NCBI GenBank assembly: GCA_034620365.1
Contig: JAQGEQ010000380.1
Location: forward strand, 3,968,001 to 4,032,000
Direction: 5' to 3'
Length of the DNA stretch: 64,000 bases
Origin: Pegea sp. RAD2-039
Taxonomy: Eukaryota > Chordata > Thaliacea > Salpida > Salpidae
In this document: positions 11,781 through 23,660 of the stretch, piece after piece
Layout of the letters: each line of letters starts with the position of its first letter
Position numbering within the stretch: position 1 is the first letter of the stretch
Notes under the pieces: model-generated
What the model saw: the letters and a program-made list of their open reading frames with translations, nothing else
The model's database searches: none
Told to the model about the DNA's origin: nothing
Translations under genes and position numbers: made by a program

Positions 11781-12749
11781 AAAAGGTACATAAACAGAAT
11801 TACATTTCTGATTCTTTTTGAGACACTCTTAAAAAAAAGATAATATTCTAAATAATAGTTTAATCCTAATTTAAATATTAATACTACTCGTTTTTCTGTG
11901 GGTTCAGCTTCTTCACCGAATCAGTAGATGGAATAAAGTTGTTAGGTATGCCTTCCTCATATCTATGGATAGGCTTTGATTTTAGTATAGAGCTGTGTAC
12001 CCTACTTTAAACATTTCTACTAGCCTGAAGCAAAGTGGAACTATTGAAGCACTTAACTAATCATATTTCACAATCATTATGAGCTTTAATTTTATAGTCA
12101 GTTGAGCCTAGCAAAAAGTGATAGGAATAAATTTGGTTGACACTATCATTTTTTTGTTCGAACTTTATAGGCATAAGCAGTAAGTAAGGAAAATTGTTCG
12201 GTTTACCTCTTTTCTTCCCAGACATACGTTTTAATTACATTGGAGAGCAACGAGTACAGAACTATCTCCCATTCTGAATTCTTGTACTTAGTGACAGAGA
12301 CCAGATACTTGAAAAAGAGATACCAAAGTCAACAAACTGCTCTTATGCTTTTCTCCGATAATATTTTCATCTTTGAGATCATTTGTAACATATTGGTACT
12401 ATCAATTTATAGTTAGGGAAGGAAATTTCACCTACTGTGTCAATAAATGACGGCAAATGGTGTAGTATACGGTATTTGTGATGACAAGAACAAACTTCAA
12501 TCACGAATTATTTAATAGAGTCTGTTAGAACATTTAACAAACTAGCTGTAATAAAAATGACTTTTTATACACAGCTTTATTCAAACAATTATGGTGACTT
12601 TCATAATGATAAATATACTAACAATACGCACTATCTACCAGCAGGCTTATGAACGAATGGCAATCGTTCTAATAAAGCTTCATTCACCACACTTTCGTCA
12701 GCGGTAAAATACATTACTGTTTTCCAAATCAAATAATGCACAGTAACCA
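11781..12749. other. Non-coding stretch between duplication blocks 2 and 3
   Basis: AT-rich sequence with stops in all frames. No splice-bounded exon, repeat tail or RNA gene was seen. Confidence 0.6.
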
Positions 12750-13455
12750 CATTAATATTGTCCTTGTTCGCCTTTATTAGAATATATTATAAAAAAATTA
12801 TTTTTTTCTGGCTCTATAAACATCTAGATAACAGAAATTAATTAAATTGATTAGTTATTGCACTTATATAAAAACTGATTATCATAATTATAAGGAGCTT
12901 AGTAGTTAAATTGTATTGAGCTGCGAGAATAATAATAGTAATCGTAATATTTATATTTGAAACTAAGAAACAGTTTTACGAGATAACATTTTAACTATAT
13001 ATTTATTTAGCTGCTTATCTGCAAAAATACAATCCTAATTTTAGAAGAAAAAAATTCTGATTAATATATGTTTAAATTGTATAACTCAAAATCATGTTCT
13101 GATTTAGACATCATAGTTACAAAACAGGAAATGAGCATACTGTTATATTCCCACGTCTTATTAAAACTTTTAAGTAGCTTCTATAGAAAAGGTTTTCTTT
13201 GTATGAGGTAAGATTAGCTAAAAAGAAATTCTTCAGGGAAACATAATGAAGATATAAACTTTACTGAAAGTTAAAGCATTTAGATAATAAGCTTAAACAA
13301 ACGTGTTTTAATAATAGGTATATTAGATTTTTATTAATTGAATTAAAATAGTTAGATTTTATTATAATACAAAGTTATAAGTTGTACAAACCAACATAAA
13401 TAGACTAATAAAATAAATATCCTTTTTTGATAATAGTGATTTGAACAGTTTTGTC

Positions 13456-14439
13456 ATGAAGAATATTTCCTTCAGTGGTTTATACAATGATACAGAGGAA
13501 AATAAAAGACATGAACTCAACAAGCATTCTTGGATAGGCGTCCAGTTCAACAACATAATTTTATTTCTTATAACATTTTGGATAATTGGATCATTCTATT
13601 TGTATGGAAAGCGTAAAGGAACCTGGAAACCTTCCAACAAAAATAAAAGTTCAAAAGTATTGCTGTCTATAGCACTTGTAACATCTTGCCTAACTCTTTG
13701 TAAGTTGTTGACAACACAAATGATGATCATCTACGATTTGATTGCAACTAAGTCAGCTATAGCAGATGTTTGCTGTACTGCTTTGTGTAGAATACTTGCA
13801 TCATTTTATTATTTTTGCCTGTTATCTTCATATGGATTTTTTTGGTTCCGACAAAAGATTCTTTATTTACAATCTTTGTTTAAAACATTAAACACCAAAA
13901 CTATTAAAGTTCTCAGCTGGTTTTCATTATCTATCTTCACTATTGGGGGAGCTTCGCTTATTATCTCTCATTTCATAACAACGAAGTATGTATTTAAAAA
14001 ACTTGGATGTACTACTGGTATAAACGAGCAAAATGCTGTTTATCGTTACATTGTTTTGGTACTTACTTTGCTTTCACAATTTATTTTGTTTGGTCTCTTT
14101 GTATATCCTTTAACATATTACCAAAAGAATAGAGAAAGTTGTGATAAAGGAGTCGATAAAGGAACAAATGCAAAAATTTCACGAGCAACAAGACTAGCTA
14201 CTACTAGCATGACTATATGTATACTTGCTTACATTCTTTCGCTGGTATTGCGTACATTTATAGCACCAAAATCACAAATAGTGTATGGTGCGACTCTTTT
14301 TGATTTAAGTCTTGTAGTTAATCTGATTGCTGTAATGATTTCATTCGAAGATTATAAGATGATTGCTAAGGGATTTTTCTATCAAAATGAATCGAAAAGG
14401 AACGTGATTAGTAGCATCGCTTTAAGTACTGATGTATAA
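13456..14439 (+). CDS. Intronless seven-helix receptor-like protein, copy 3
   Basis: 327 residues, single exon, ATG at 13456. Same architecture as the copies at 3238-4221 and 9387-10370: glycosylatable N-terminus, seven hydrophobic segments, charged loop after helix 5, serine-rich tail ending STDV. It is closer to copy 1 than to copy 2 (for example both have LVLRTFIAPKS). Private changes include ENKRHELNK and GCTTGINEQN. All three copies are open, so either the duplication is very recent or all remain under selection. Ligand and signalling partner unknown. Confidence 0.75.
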   Translation: MKNISFSGLYNDTEENKRHELNKHSWIGVQFNNIILFLITFWIIGSFYLYGKRKGTWKPSNKNKSSKVLLSIALVTSCLTLCKLLTTQMMIIYDLIATKSAIADVCCTALCRILASFYYFCLLSSYGFFWFRQKILYLQSLFKTLNTKTIKVLSWFSLSIFTIGGASLIISHFITTKYVFKKLGCTTGINEQNAVYRYIVLVLTLLSQFILFGLFVYPLTYYQKNRESCDKGVDKGTNAKISRATRLATTSMTICILAYILSLVLRTFIAPKSQIVYGATLFDLSLVVNLIAVMISFEDYKMIAKGFFYQNESKRNVISSIALSTDV

Positions 14440-14868
14440 CACAGTTGTTTTTAAATAAACTAAATTTATATTTTTCATATATGCTTTATTTATGAATTGA
14501 TTAATCCTTTCATTTGTTTTAATATTTTTGATTAGTTTTCGATGCTAATTGTAACTTGGCTACTTATAATTAATAATAAATGGGTTTAAACAATTTTTTT
14601 ATTTGATAATGAATATTAATTTAGTAAATTTAGCAACATTTTTGGTAGAACATCAAAGCAAGAGTTCTTTTAGAATTTCAAGAAAATAATAGATTATAGT
14701 AATTTTCAAGAATATAGCTGACTAATATAATTTTTAAATAAACTGCCATGGAAAATTTTAATAGTTTTTAAAAGCAACTAATCAAGTTTACAAAAAACTA
14801 AACATACTTACATCAAATTACAAATTCGGAGATTTAACTTTTTTCTTAGATAGATTTTTAGTATTTTG

Positions 14869-15226
14869 ATGAAGTATTTAATATTTCTTCAACGTTTATT
14901 TACTAGTATCTGTTTTGTTAAGACGCTTGCTGTAAGAGAAATGTTTAAGCACCATCCTAACGTAAGATACGATTTGCCATACAATTTATTTACTCTTTTT
15001 CCACCTACACGACTCATCAAAGACTTTAAAAACTTCCTTTTATGTGGATACTACAATAAAAACTTTTATTATTGAATATAAATTGGGAAGCACGCCTGTA
15101 AACTATCTGTACAAAATCAAATTTACGTTTAAGTATACTCTTTCAGTATTGCAAGACAGAAATATTTTTAAAGGTCTTAAAAGTGAAGAGCGCAAAGAAT
15201 ACTTATCGATTTATGCATTTATCTAA
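14869..15226 (+). pseudogene. Conserved overlapping ORF pair, copy 3
   Basis: Third copy of the overlapping pair (14869-15075 and about 15044-15226), nearly identical to copies 1 and 2. Conservation may reflect only the youth of the duplication. Product unknown. Confidence 0.3.
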
Positions 15227-15895
15227 CTTATGGATGCAGTTAATAGATTAGATAGCGCTTACAGCAAACACAACATTATATGACTGCAAAGCATAAGAAG
15301 AAAATCCCAAGTACCATAGTTCAGCATAAGTAGTGTTGAGTAAAAATAAGAAACTTTAAAGATAAAAGTATAATGAAAATGAAAGTCTAATAAAATACAA
15401 AATGTTCAGAAAATAGCATTTTTCTTTACAACATTTATTAAAAGATTGTTCAATTAATATTACATTGACATAATTTTATAGTAGTTGAGAAATTATGCTG
15501 TAGTGAAGGAACCGAGAAGAAAATCCAAACCATGACAAATTTCTTAAAACTAGTTTTAGGTAGTGCTTCAAGGTTCTAGGTTGGTGCATCAGACATAGGA
15601 GATGGGAAAGTATATACTAATAATGATTAATTGAAGAAAAGGTACAATAATAGAGCTACCTTTCTCAAGCTTTTGGGAAGCACGCGTATTATCCCAAATA
15701 ATGGCTAATTAAAATCTTTGATTGAAAACCCAGAAAGTTCAGTTTTAGTAAAACTCTTGTAAAAGTTATACAAATAAACTAAGATTAAATAACAGTAAGA
15801 ATTATTTCGTTAATGTATTTGGTGAAGCTGTTAAAATCACCGCTACTTACAACCCTAGATAAACTTTTTCCGTTTATTCTTTTGGTATATTTTGG

Positions 15896-16577
15896 TTTAA
15901 AAGCAATTTTTTATTAAATTTACAAGTTTTGTATGTCCAAACCATATATGAAAAATACAAATTAGTTCTTATACAAACAATTACTATCTACTTTGTATTT
16001 AAATTGATAGTGATTACCAAAATAACAAAGCTTAGAATTGTTATTTCACGATTTATTTCAAAAGCTTGAATAATTATCAAAGTGTACTGGCACTATCTTA
16101 CAACAATGACTTAGTTAATGGATAACACCATTATTGTTTAATTAAATTTTTTGCTAATTGCTTCCTCTTACTGATAAAAACTAAAAATCTTAAATGGTTT
16201 TTGAAATCAATTGTCTGTAAATATTAAGTTAAAAAACACAAGAATAAAACTTTATACATACTGGTTGATTTTAATAAAGCGCTATAGATTACTTAAGATA
16301 AGCTTTAGATTTGTTAAATCAATTTGATTAATAATTTTGTGGAGCCAAACATATAAACGTTTTCAAATATCGTTATTTGCATTAAAAATATATTTAGCAT
16401 AAATGAAGCATTCTTTACTTTAGTAAAATTAAGCAGCTTTAAAAACGTTTTTTGTATCAAAATATTTGATTAAATATTTTTAATACAATGTTTTATTATT
16501 AATATGATGTTTGTTTGTAAATAAATTATATGCATTGAAATCTAACTTAAGCTTATAAGGCATTTTGAGACTTGAAG
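15896..16577. other. Non-coding upstream region of secreted-peptide gene
   Basis: AT-rich, no exon or repeat seen. It may hold the promoter of the gene starting at 16578, but I see no distinctive motif. Confidence 0.5.
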
Positions 16578-17110
16578 ATGAATAGTAAACTGATTGGATT
16601 ATTTCTTATTGCAAGTTTATTTGTTTTTACTGAAGGGTGCCATCAACACAGGTTTATACCTTTTATATATTTTGTTTATTCAATAAATCTAAAATATTTT
16701 TAGTAATAACGCAGCAGCAGCAAAACACTATGGGGAAAAGTATGGAAGACAAAGTGTGAGATTTTATTAAATTAAAAGCTAGAAAATTAAGATGTTTAGA
16801 TTTGTAGAATTGTTTAATTTTTATTTTTCTAACTGTTTAGTTACTAATAAAACTAAGAAAAGTTACGAAATATTACGGTTTGAGAAAATAAAAAACACTA
16901 AGTAAACAATATGTTGTATGATATAGCAATCTATTATAAGTATAATTTAGAAATTAAATAATGTTAATTGTTGATTGAAGTTTTGTTCCTCTACAGGATA
17001 ACGCTAACTACGATGTGTTATTACTTAACTTATACAAAGATCTGGTGTTAAGTGTCGGAGAGAAAAGAGCTAGAATTTTGCTTAGAGACTTGGCGAAGAA
17101 GTATGCTTAA
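16578..17110 (+). CDS. Small secreted peptide, three exons (paralogue 1)
   Basis: Exons 16578-16651, 16704-16755 and 16997-17110 give 79 residues. Exon 1 encodes a signal peptide (hydrophobic core LIGLFLIASLFVF, likely cut near EGC) and ends in phase 2. Exon 2 is 52 nt and joins at phases 2/0 through AG and GTGAGA signals. Exon 3 encodes an amphipathic helix with LYKDL, ARILLRDL and the end DLAKKYA. A second gene at 63162-63838 (minus strand) has the same three-exon plan, the same phases, a 52-nt exon 2 and a closely similar third exon. That shared design is the main evidence that this very small gene is real. I do not recognise the family; a secreted helical peptide of unknown role is as far as the sequence goes. 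Confidence 0.75.
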
Positions 17111-18324
17111 GTTAGGTTAGTTCTTTTCCTAAAAAGATTCTTAATATACTCTAGTTGACTTTGTATTAAATATGAGTTAGAATATTAATCTTCATCAACA
17201 AAATCATTTTTAAATATTTCAACTACTAGCCAATCGAAAACTTAGATTACACTTTCTTGTATTTTATTTATATCGATCTGTACAAATAAATTCTTCAATA
17301 TTTTTTACAGTTACTTTACCCGATTAAAAGATATGGAAAGTTTATATGCTCTCGATTATTACTAAAACTTTTTTATTTCTCTGTAACAAATATCGCTAAA
17401 ATAAAGAATCAAGTCAGACAATTTTCTGAAGATTTTGTTTTAGCTAAGAATTCAAATGCCTTTGAAAATGATAAATTAAAGTATAAAAAACTTTAGAGAT
17501 CAATTTAAAGATTCATCAGCAAGCTTTCATTACATTTTAATCAAAGAACATTTGATATTGTAACAATAGTTTATGTTAAATTATTTTTAGTTCTAGCTCC
17601 TCTAAGAGTTAGCATCAAAAATGACATCAAAAAAATTTGTAATATTTTATTAAAAAATTAATGTCATCCAAAATTTAGGGAAAGAATAAAATTGATCATC
17701 GTAGAATAAACTCTAAAGATTAGAGCCACCTCGAATCAGTGAATTATCAATCATCAAGATCCAAAGTATCAATCTAGTTTACTTCATGCTCATAGCCCTT
17801 GTGTAAGGTGCAAAAAGAGACAAAGACTCCACGAGATGAAGTTATTTTCCAAAAGTTTTAAAAAATATTGAGTAAAATATGAAGAGTTAAGTAGTAAACA
17901 GTAGCAGATTTTTTTTGGTGCTTAATTTTACTTTGGAGGTTTAGTAACAGATAGTCATCTCTTCTATCATCAATTCTTGTTAAACGTCATCAAATGTAAA
18001 ACAAATATCATCATCTTCGAATTATTGTGAAAAATTTATTAATTAAGAAATATCTCAACTTCATATGATGATATAAGCTAGTCATATTATTCCGTATTCC
18101 TAAATTATTTAAAACTTTCTAGAATCTGAAAAGGAATTAAATCAAATTCTTTACAAGTTTTAATCTATTTGTATTTTGATAATAATTGAAGCTCTAAATA
18201 AATGGGGTTTTAAAGAACTTCGTTTGCATAAAAAATGTAAAGAAGCCATCTGAAGATGATTGATTCAATTGTATTATCTCAAATAAGAAGGACCCTACAG
18301 AATAATTTAAGTTCAAGTTTTTTC
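17111..18324. other. Non-coding AT-rich stretch
   Basis: No open frame with splice signals, no repeat seen apart from general AT richness. Confidence 0.5.
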
Positions 18325-18550
18325 AGAAGACAAAAAAACTCGTAATTTAAAGCCGGAGTTGAAGCCTCATAGGTAGTTTATCACTATACGCAGTGTCGTA
18401 TTGGTAGTTCCTGTGACGCCATCTAGACGTGGCCGTCTCAGTCCTTCTGATACAATACTTTATTAGTGTGGAGAGTGGAATCCTGCTGCGAGGCAACAAC
18501 TGTTATTCCAAAAAGTTGTGCCCTGGCTTTCTGCTTTTGTATTTGACTGT
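18325..18550 (+). mobile_element. SINE family 2, 5'-truncated copy
   Basis: Similar throughout to the 3' two-thirds of the element at 24640-25045. Shared blocks include AAAGCCG, a segment around 18415-18440 ending CCGTCTCAGTC, GTGGAGAGTGGAAT, GGCAACAACTG and TGCCCTGGC. The tRNA-like head is missing. It is clearly GC-richer than its surroundings. Confidence 0.75.
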
Positions 18551-20281
18551 GTTTTGCTCTGTTTTTGTTAACACCTTTTGAGCCTACTCAGCATAGTCAT
18601 TATATACATGATCTCAAGATAATATTAAACATTTATATTTAATATTTAGTCTGCTGGCAATAAAGATTAACTTTATCAAAATCTATCGAGTAATTTGTTG
18701 ATTAAAAAGAATATTTGCTTCAAGCCTTACAACGATTACTAACAAAAGTAAAAAGCTAGAAAAATGTTCCAACATAAACCCAAGTAAACTTACAATGAAC
18801 TTGTTTGATAAAATAAGCTTTCAACTTTTATGTAATCAACTGTTTTACTTATAAATTTCTTTGAAAAGTTTGTGCTCGTCAAATAAATGACAATATAATG
18901 ACCGCACAATATATTTTAACGATTTATATAGTAGTTGGAAAACTTTGATGCAGATATGTTATACAATTGATAAGTTTTATACAAAGAATTGCTTAATTTT
19001 GCTTTTTTATTTTCGTTTGGTAATTAGGTGGTTATTACGTTTATCTACGGCTATAGATTTCGTGAACCAACTTTAAAGAAAGATGCTAATAATCAGATGA
19101 TATAAAATTCATTAGAGTTAGTTGTAAGTTTTAAATATCTGTTTGATATACATCGAAACTTTTACACAAGCTTGATGATCCAATCAAGAATTTATTTTGC
19201 AATCGGATAGAATATTTTTTCAGAATAAAATTTGCATATATGTTTAACCCCTAAAAATTTCTTTATAAGCTAAAGTTGCTATTTAAGTAGACATGCAGCC
19301 AACCAGAAAGTTTGGTGGTAAACTACAAAACTATTTTCAACTTTAAACTTCTTTTGATCAAATTTGATAAAAAAATAAAAGAACGAAATAATGTTTTTTG
19401 AATGTTGCTTATTTTAAATATTTAAAAAAATTAGCAAAAATATGTTGAAAAAAGCTACATAGACGTTAAATAATGTTGTTTAATGCAAATTCATCAATTT
19501 ACATCTATCGGTATTATCAAACAGTTTGTAGATAAAAGTGAAATCTGAACTAACAAAGTTTCTGTGAAGTAATCTTGCCACAACTACATTCTGATACATG
19601 TTGAAAGCTTCAAAAGTAAACAATTTGCGGGATATCAAATGTTTTCCGTCTTTTTAGAAGTTTGTTTAAAAAGTTTTTTATTTAAAGAAATTATTTGAAG
19701 ATTAACTTAATGCAACAAAACGTAAAATGTTTGAGAAAATCTTTAACTTTCATTCAGTTCTTCGAAATATATGAAAGAGCAAATTTAACTTAATACCATA
19801 AACAGATAAAATGAGAAGCTTAAGTCTGATAGAAATTGAAAGAAGGAATTGAAATTGAAGGTGAACTGTTACAACTTTTCAAACACGCAATATATGTTAA
19901 CAGTAGAAATATATAAGCAGTCGATGAAAGTAAAAGTAATAATGGTTTAAATCAATCAGTACGAAAAAAACAGTTTTTGTTAAACTAAAAGACATTTTGA
20001 AATAAATTTTTTTTAAACACAAACTGAGTTTCGATAAAAAGGTTTCATTATAAACATTCAAATATGAAATTTGAGAGATTGCACATGAAGTAATTTGAAC
20101 TGATTATGATGAAAAGTCATTTAAAAAAACGATAAATTTTGGCAGAAAAACATCAAATATAAATATTTCAGATGAATAAAGAGATGCTGATTAAAAAATC
20201 ATTCAACAAATTTGATCAAACAGAATTTCTGGGAGACTTTTGAAAAAGTTTTCATGAATTAGAAGATTAAGAAAGAGCTTG
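18551..20281. other. Non-coding AT-rich stretch
   Basis: No supported gene; stops are dense in all frames. The last part is the 3' flank of the SLC38-like gene on the minus strand. Confidence 0.5.
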
Positions 20282-22187
20282 TTAGATCTGATGCAGATCA
20301 TAACAACTATTTCCACCACCTTCACCTCCTTTTCCATAAATATTATTAATGACAGCCTGTGTTGTTATTTCACCAAATAAAAAGGTCCCAAATAAAATCA
20401 GTATGATCCCTATCACTAAAAAGATCTTTCTCATCCTTGAGGTTAGAGTTAAATCATCCCGATACAAGTGGAAGAAACACAGCCCTTGAATAAGTAAAAT
20501 GTTGTTACAAATATGAAAGAAAGAATTAAAAGAAACCTGGAAATATAAGGATGAAGCAACCAGCTAATCCTCCAACAACAGCTATCGCCTTCCCAATTGT
20601 TGGGATGAAAAGAGCGAGTACCAGCGATAAGATAAACCAAATCACAGTTGTGATGACGCGTCGACGTTTTTCGCGATTTGTAAAACGATCAAAGATGTTT
20701 GATTTGATAAGTAGGGTTGTTACCGCTGCCCTGTCACGTGACAATGTGTTTGTTGCGATCGAAGTTTAGTTTGTTCCACTTCAAATGACTTTCACTTACC
20801 TTCCACAGAAATGGACAACAGGATAAGATGCAAGCATAGCAACAAAGATGGCTACCCTAGCAACTAGTACTGAGACGTCACCAGCATCATATGACTGCAA
20901 CACGTCACTTTGAACATCATCACCGAACGTCAGGTAGCCACAAATAGCTGTAAGAGACAAACTGAAGATCTGTTGCCATGACAACCGATCAATCGCTACC
21001 AGTTAGAGTGTACGTGCAGAAACAGAGCATCATGGCACTTGTGATGATGACAAACCAGCTCCGGGAAGACTTGTTCTTGAGTGTGTGAAACACTGGAACC
21101 GCACTCACGTGACACTATAAGGCCAGTGGTCAACAAAAGTCATCTAGCAACAATTTTATCACCTGGTAAGCGAAAAAGATAGCTGGAACTGAAGCAAAGA
21201 AGTCAAATGAATTTTGGGGCTTAGTTCGGATGTTTCCAGGTATGTAGTCGCCAACGAAGTACTTGACAACAACAATAATGACCACATAGACACAAGCTAG
21301 GACGCCAGCAATACTGAGGACAAATTACTAGTTGTTGAGTGAGAATGAGAAAGAGTGTTCACCTTGCATGACGCAAAAAGCTGATGTCTTTAGGGATGCA
21401 TAGAGGAAGAACTATGAGAGAAGAGAATAAAGACATCGTAAACTTCCTGTTGAAGTACCAATGAAGACAGAAGTCTGCACCAGACACCGCCTCAATTGCT
21501 GCAGAAAATTTGCTTAAAGATGTAAAAAGGGTTAAAAAAATATTTAAAGTTAAAAAAAGGGATTTTACTGAAGCTTAATCCAAAAAGAAAGTGATTACTT
21601 GCTGTAAGTACAAAAATCTGAATAAAACTAATATAATAAGTGATTAATAAATCAAATGTTTTTTAATCAAACAATAGAACAAATATAAACTAAAAACTCA
21701 TAATAATTGATATTTTATAATCTTTCAACAAATAATCACTTTTATCAAGTTGATCACCAATAATAATTATCATAGCAATAGAAGTTCCAAACATATATAA
21801 GATGATGAAAACTTCTGTAATGGTTCCAACAACAGACCCACAAACTTTTTCAATTACTTCTTGATATGTTGAACACTGATAAGCTTTAGCAGCATATCCT
21901 AACACCATCAAACTTGATAAAATAAAAGCAAAAAAGCTCTGAAAAAAAAACAGTTTAAAACTTTTGAAACACATAATGTAATTACCAACCAATTGTAAAG
22001 TCATTCCTGTGACAATACCACCAGATAAACTAAATGCTTGGGGCATATTAAGCAACCCAGCACCCATAGCTGCATTAACAATTATAAAAACTGCAGCAAA
22101 TGATGATGTGGTCGAAACATTTTCTTCAATTATTGGGTACCCAGTAGATACTCCAAGCAAAGATGTTTGTTCATTTACTTCAGTCAT
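20282..22187 (-). CDS. SLC38A7/A8-like sodium-coupled amino-acid transporter
   Basis: Eight minus-strand exons: 21990-22187, 21740-21938, 21363-21498, 21163-21313, 21000-21114, 20800-20947, 20537-20730, 20282-20484. They join in frame to 447 residues, the usual SLC38 length. Family landmarks in order: [18 protein letters not shown] (helix 1), [95 protein letters not shown] and [15 protein letters not shown]. The match pattern fits the lysosomal SNAT7 (SLC38A7) / SLC38A8 branch, which moves neutral amino acids such as glutamine. Several introns are about 50 bp. A C-terminal glycine-rich extension follows the last helix. The exact boundary of the first intron (TTG then GTTGGT) is my choice to keep frame. 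Confidence 0.92.
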
Positions 22188-22706
22188 TTTAATTATATTA
22201 ATCTAAAATATATTTTATTAGTATATGGTAAATAGAAAATTATATATATTGCTTATATTTGTTAGAAGAAAAAACTATAAGCAATATAAGAGCACTTGAA
22301 GAATGTTTTTATAGAAATTCAATTTATTATAAAAAGATAATTTCATAAAATCATAAAACAGATTGATAAAAATCAAATAATAAGCATATCTCTAGGATGA
22401 ACTATAAATAAGGAAATTCATAAATCATATATAAAAAAGTTAATCAAAATTATATTCATAAAATGCTTAATGTTCTAAAACGTCTTTATAAAAAATCTCT
22501 ATATCTATCTACATAAAAACACTTTATTGCTATCTGCATTAAACTAATTCATTTCTACCTGTATTAAATTACTTTATATATGACTTCTTTACATCATTTT
22601 AATAATAATAATTAGAAGTATATAAACTTCTTTTGTGTTTCTTTTAAGAAACTACATTGTGCATACTATGTTAAAATAATTGTTGTGCAAAATATGCAAA
22701 AAGCAA
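22188..22706. other. Intergenic region between the two transporter genes
   Basis: 519 bp of AT-rich DNA between the start of the SLC38-like gene and the stop of the SLC35D-like gene, both on the minus strand. It must hold the SLC35D polyadenylation region and the SLC38 promoter; no clear motif seen. Confidence 0.5.
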
Positions 22707-23660
22707 TTAACACTTTGAGATACTATTTGGTATCTGAGTTTGTTGCTTTTCTTTAAACACATAGTATGAATACAGAATGCTTCCAAAAACACTTATATTG
22801 ATTCCAATAAAGTTTAGCCATGAAAAAATATAGTCTCCCCCAAAAACCATACCAACATAAGTGACAAAAATATTCTTTAAGCAACCCACTACAGCAGTAG
22901 TTAGTGCAGAATTATAACCAGTACAAACAGTCACTGAATACATCAGAATAAATCCCATTATGCAAGCAAACATGAATTGTATAAGAAAAGTTAAATCATT
23001 CCAACCATCATAATTAGATGCCTTAAGCAGATCGCCTGTTGACCAAGAGAGAAGAAAAACTGGAAGAATCATAAATAAACTGTTATAAAAAGTGATTCCA
23101 TATTTACCAAGTTCCTTAGCATTCAATTTTTTCTTCATGTAAACATTATTAGCTGCTGTAAAAAGATCATTCAAAAAGATGAAGATATAACCGGCAAGAT
23201 CAAAAGCTAAATCATTCAAAGCAGCTACTAAAGCTCCACCAACCATCAAACTTACAGAAAAAACAATCACCTTTGATGGTACTTTGTCTAATATATAAAC
23301 TTCCAAAATCATTGTCAATAGAATGCTAAACCTTCTAAGAACTGTAAACATTGGTAAACTTAGTTGCTTAGTTCCACCAAGGCCACAAATTAAATTTCCA
23401 AGATATAATAAAGGAAGGGGAAATATTTTTTTTGTTATTGAGCTATCAAAATCAGGAAAAGTTACAAGATTAAACTTTTTACAACTCAAAAGAATAATTA
23501 CAGCAGCTAACATTTGCCCAACACCAAGTACTTGGGTTGATGGAAATTTATAAGTTGTAAGAACACTTTTGTTTAGCATTACAATTACTATGGAGGTAAC
23601 AGAATAAAAAAAAGCTGACCCAACACGTTGGAAAAATGTAGGTTTTTCTTCATCTCCCAT
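22707..23660 (-). CDS. SLC35D-like nucleotide-sugar transporter
   Basis: Single exon, 317 residues, start chosen at the ATG at 23660 (MGDEEKPTFFQR); the open frame extends a little further but without an ATG. It has about ten hydrophobic segments. SLC35D hallmarks are LNKSVLTTYKFPS (helix 1-2), LGNLICGLGGTKQLSLPMF, TVLRRFSILLTM, LNDLAFDLAGYIFIFLND, AANNVYMKKKLNAKELGK, YNSALTTAVVGCLKN and VGMVFGGDYIFSWLNF. Known SLC35D proteins exchange UDP-glucuronate, UDP-GalNAc or UDP-GlcNAc for UMP across the Golgi or ER membrane, feeding glycan synthesis. The family usually has introns; the lack of any here, beside intron-rich neighbours, suggests retroposition or intron loss. Confidence 0.95.
   Translation of the reverse strand: MGDEEKPTFFQRVGSAFFYSVTSIVIVMLNKSVLTTYKFPSTQVLGVGQMLAAVIILLSCKKFNLVTFPDFDSSITKKIFPLPLLYLGNLICGLGGTKQLSLPMFTVLRRFSILLTMILEVYILDKVPSKVIVFSVSLMVGGALVAALNDLAFDLAGYIFIFLNDLFTAANNVYMKKKLNAKELGKYGITFYNSLFMILPVFLLSWSTGDLLKASNYDGWNDLTFLIQFMFACIMGFILMYSVTVCTGYNSALTTAVVGCLKNIFVTYVGMVFGGDYIFSWLNFIGINISVFGSILYSYYVFKEKQQTQIPNSISKC

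Larger units (their letters stand above)
12750..15895 (+). repeat. Segmental duplication block, copy 3
   Basis: Best-preserved block without a mobile-element insertion. It matches copy 1 in inverted orientation over nearly its whole length, ending at about 15895 where copy 1 ends at about 1785. It contains the receptor gene at 13456-14439 and the ORF pair at 14869-15226. Confidence 0.85.
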
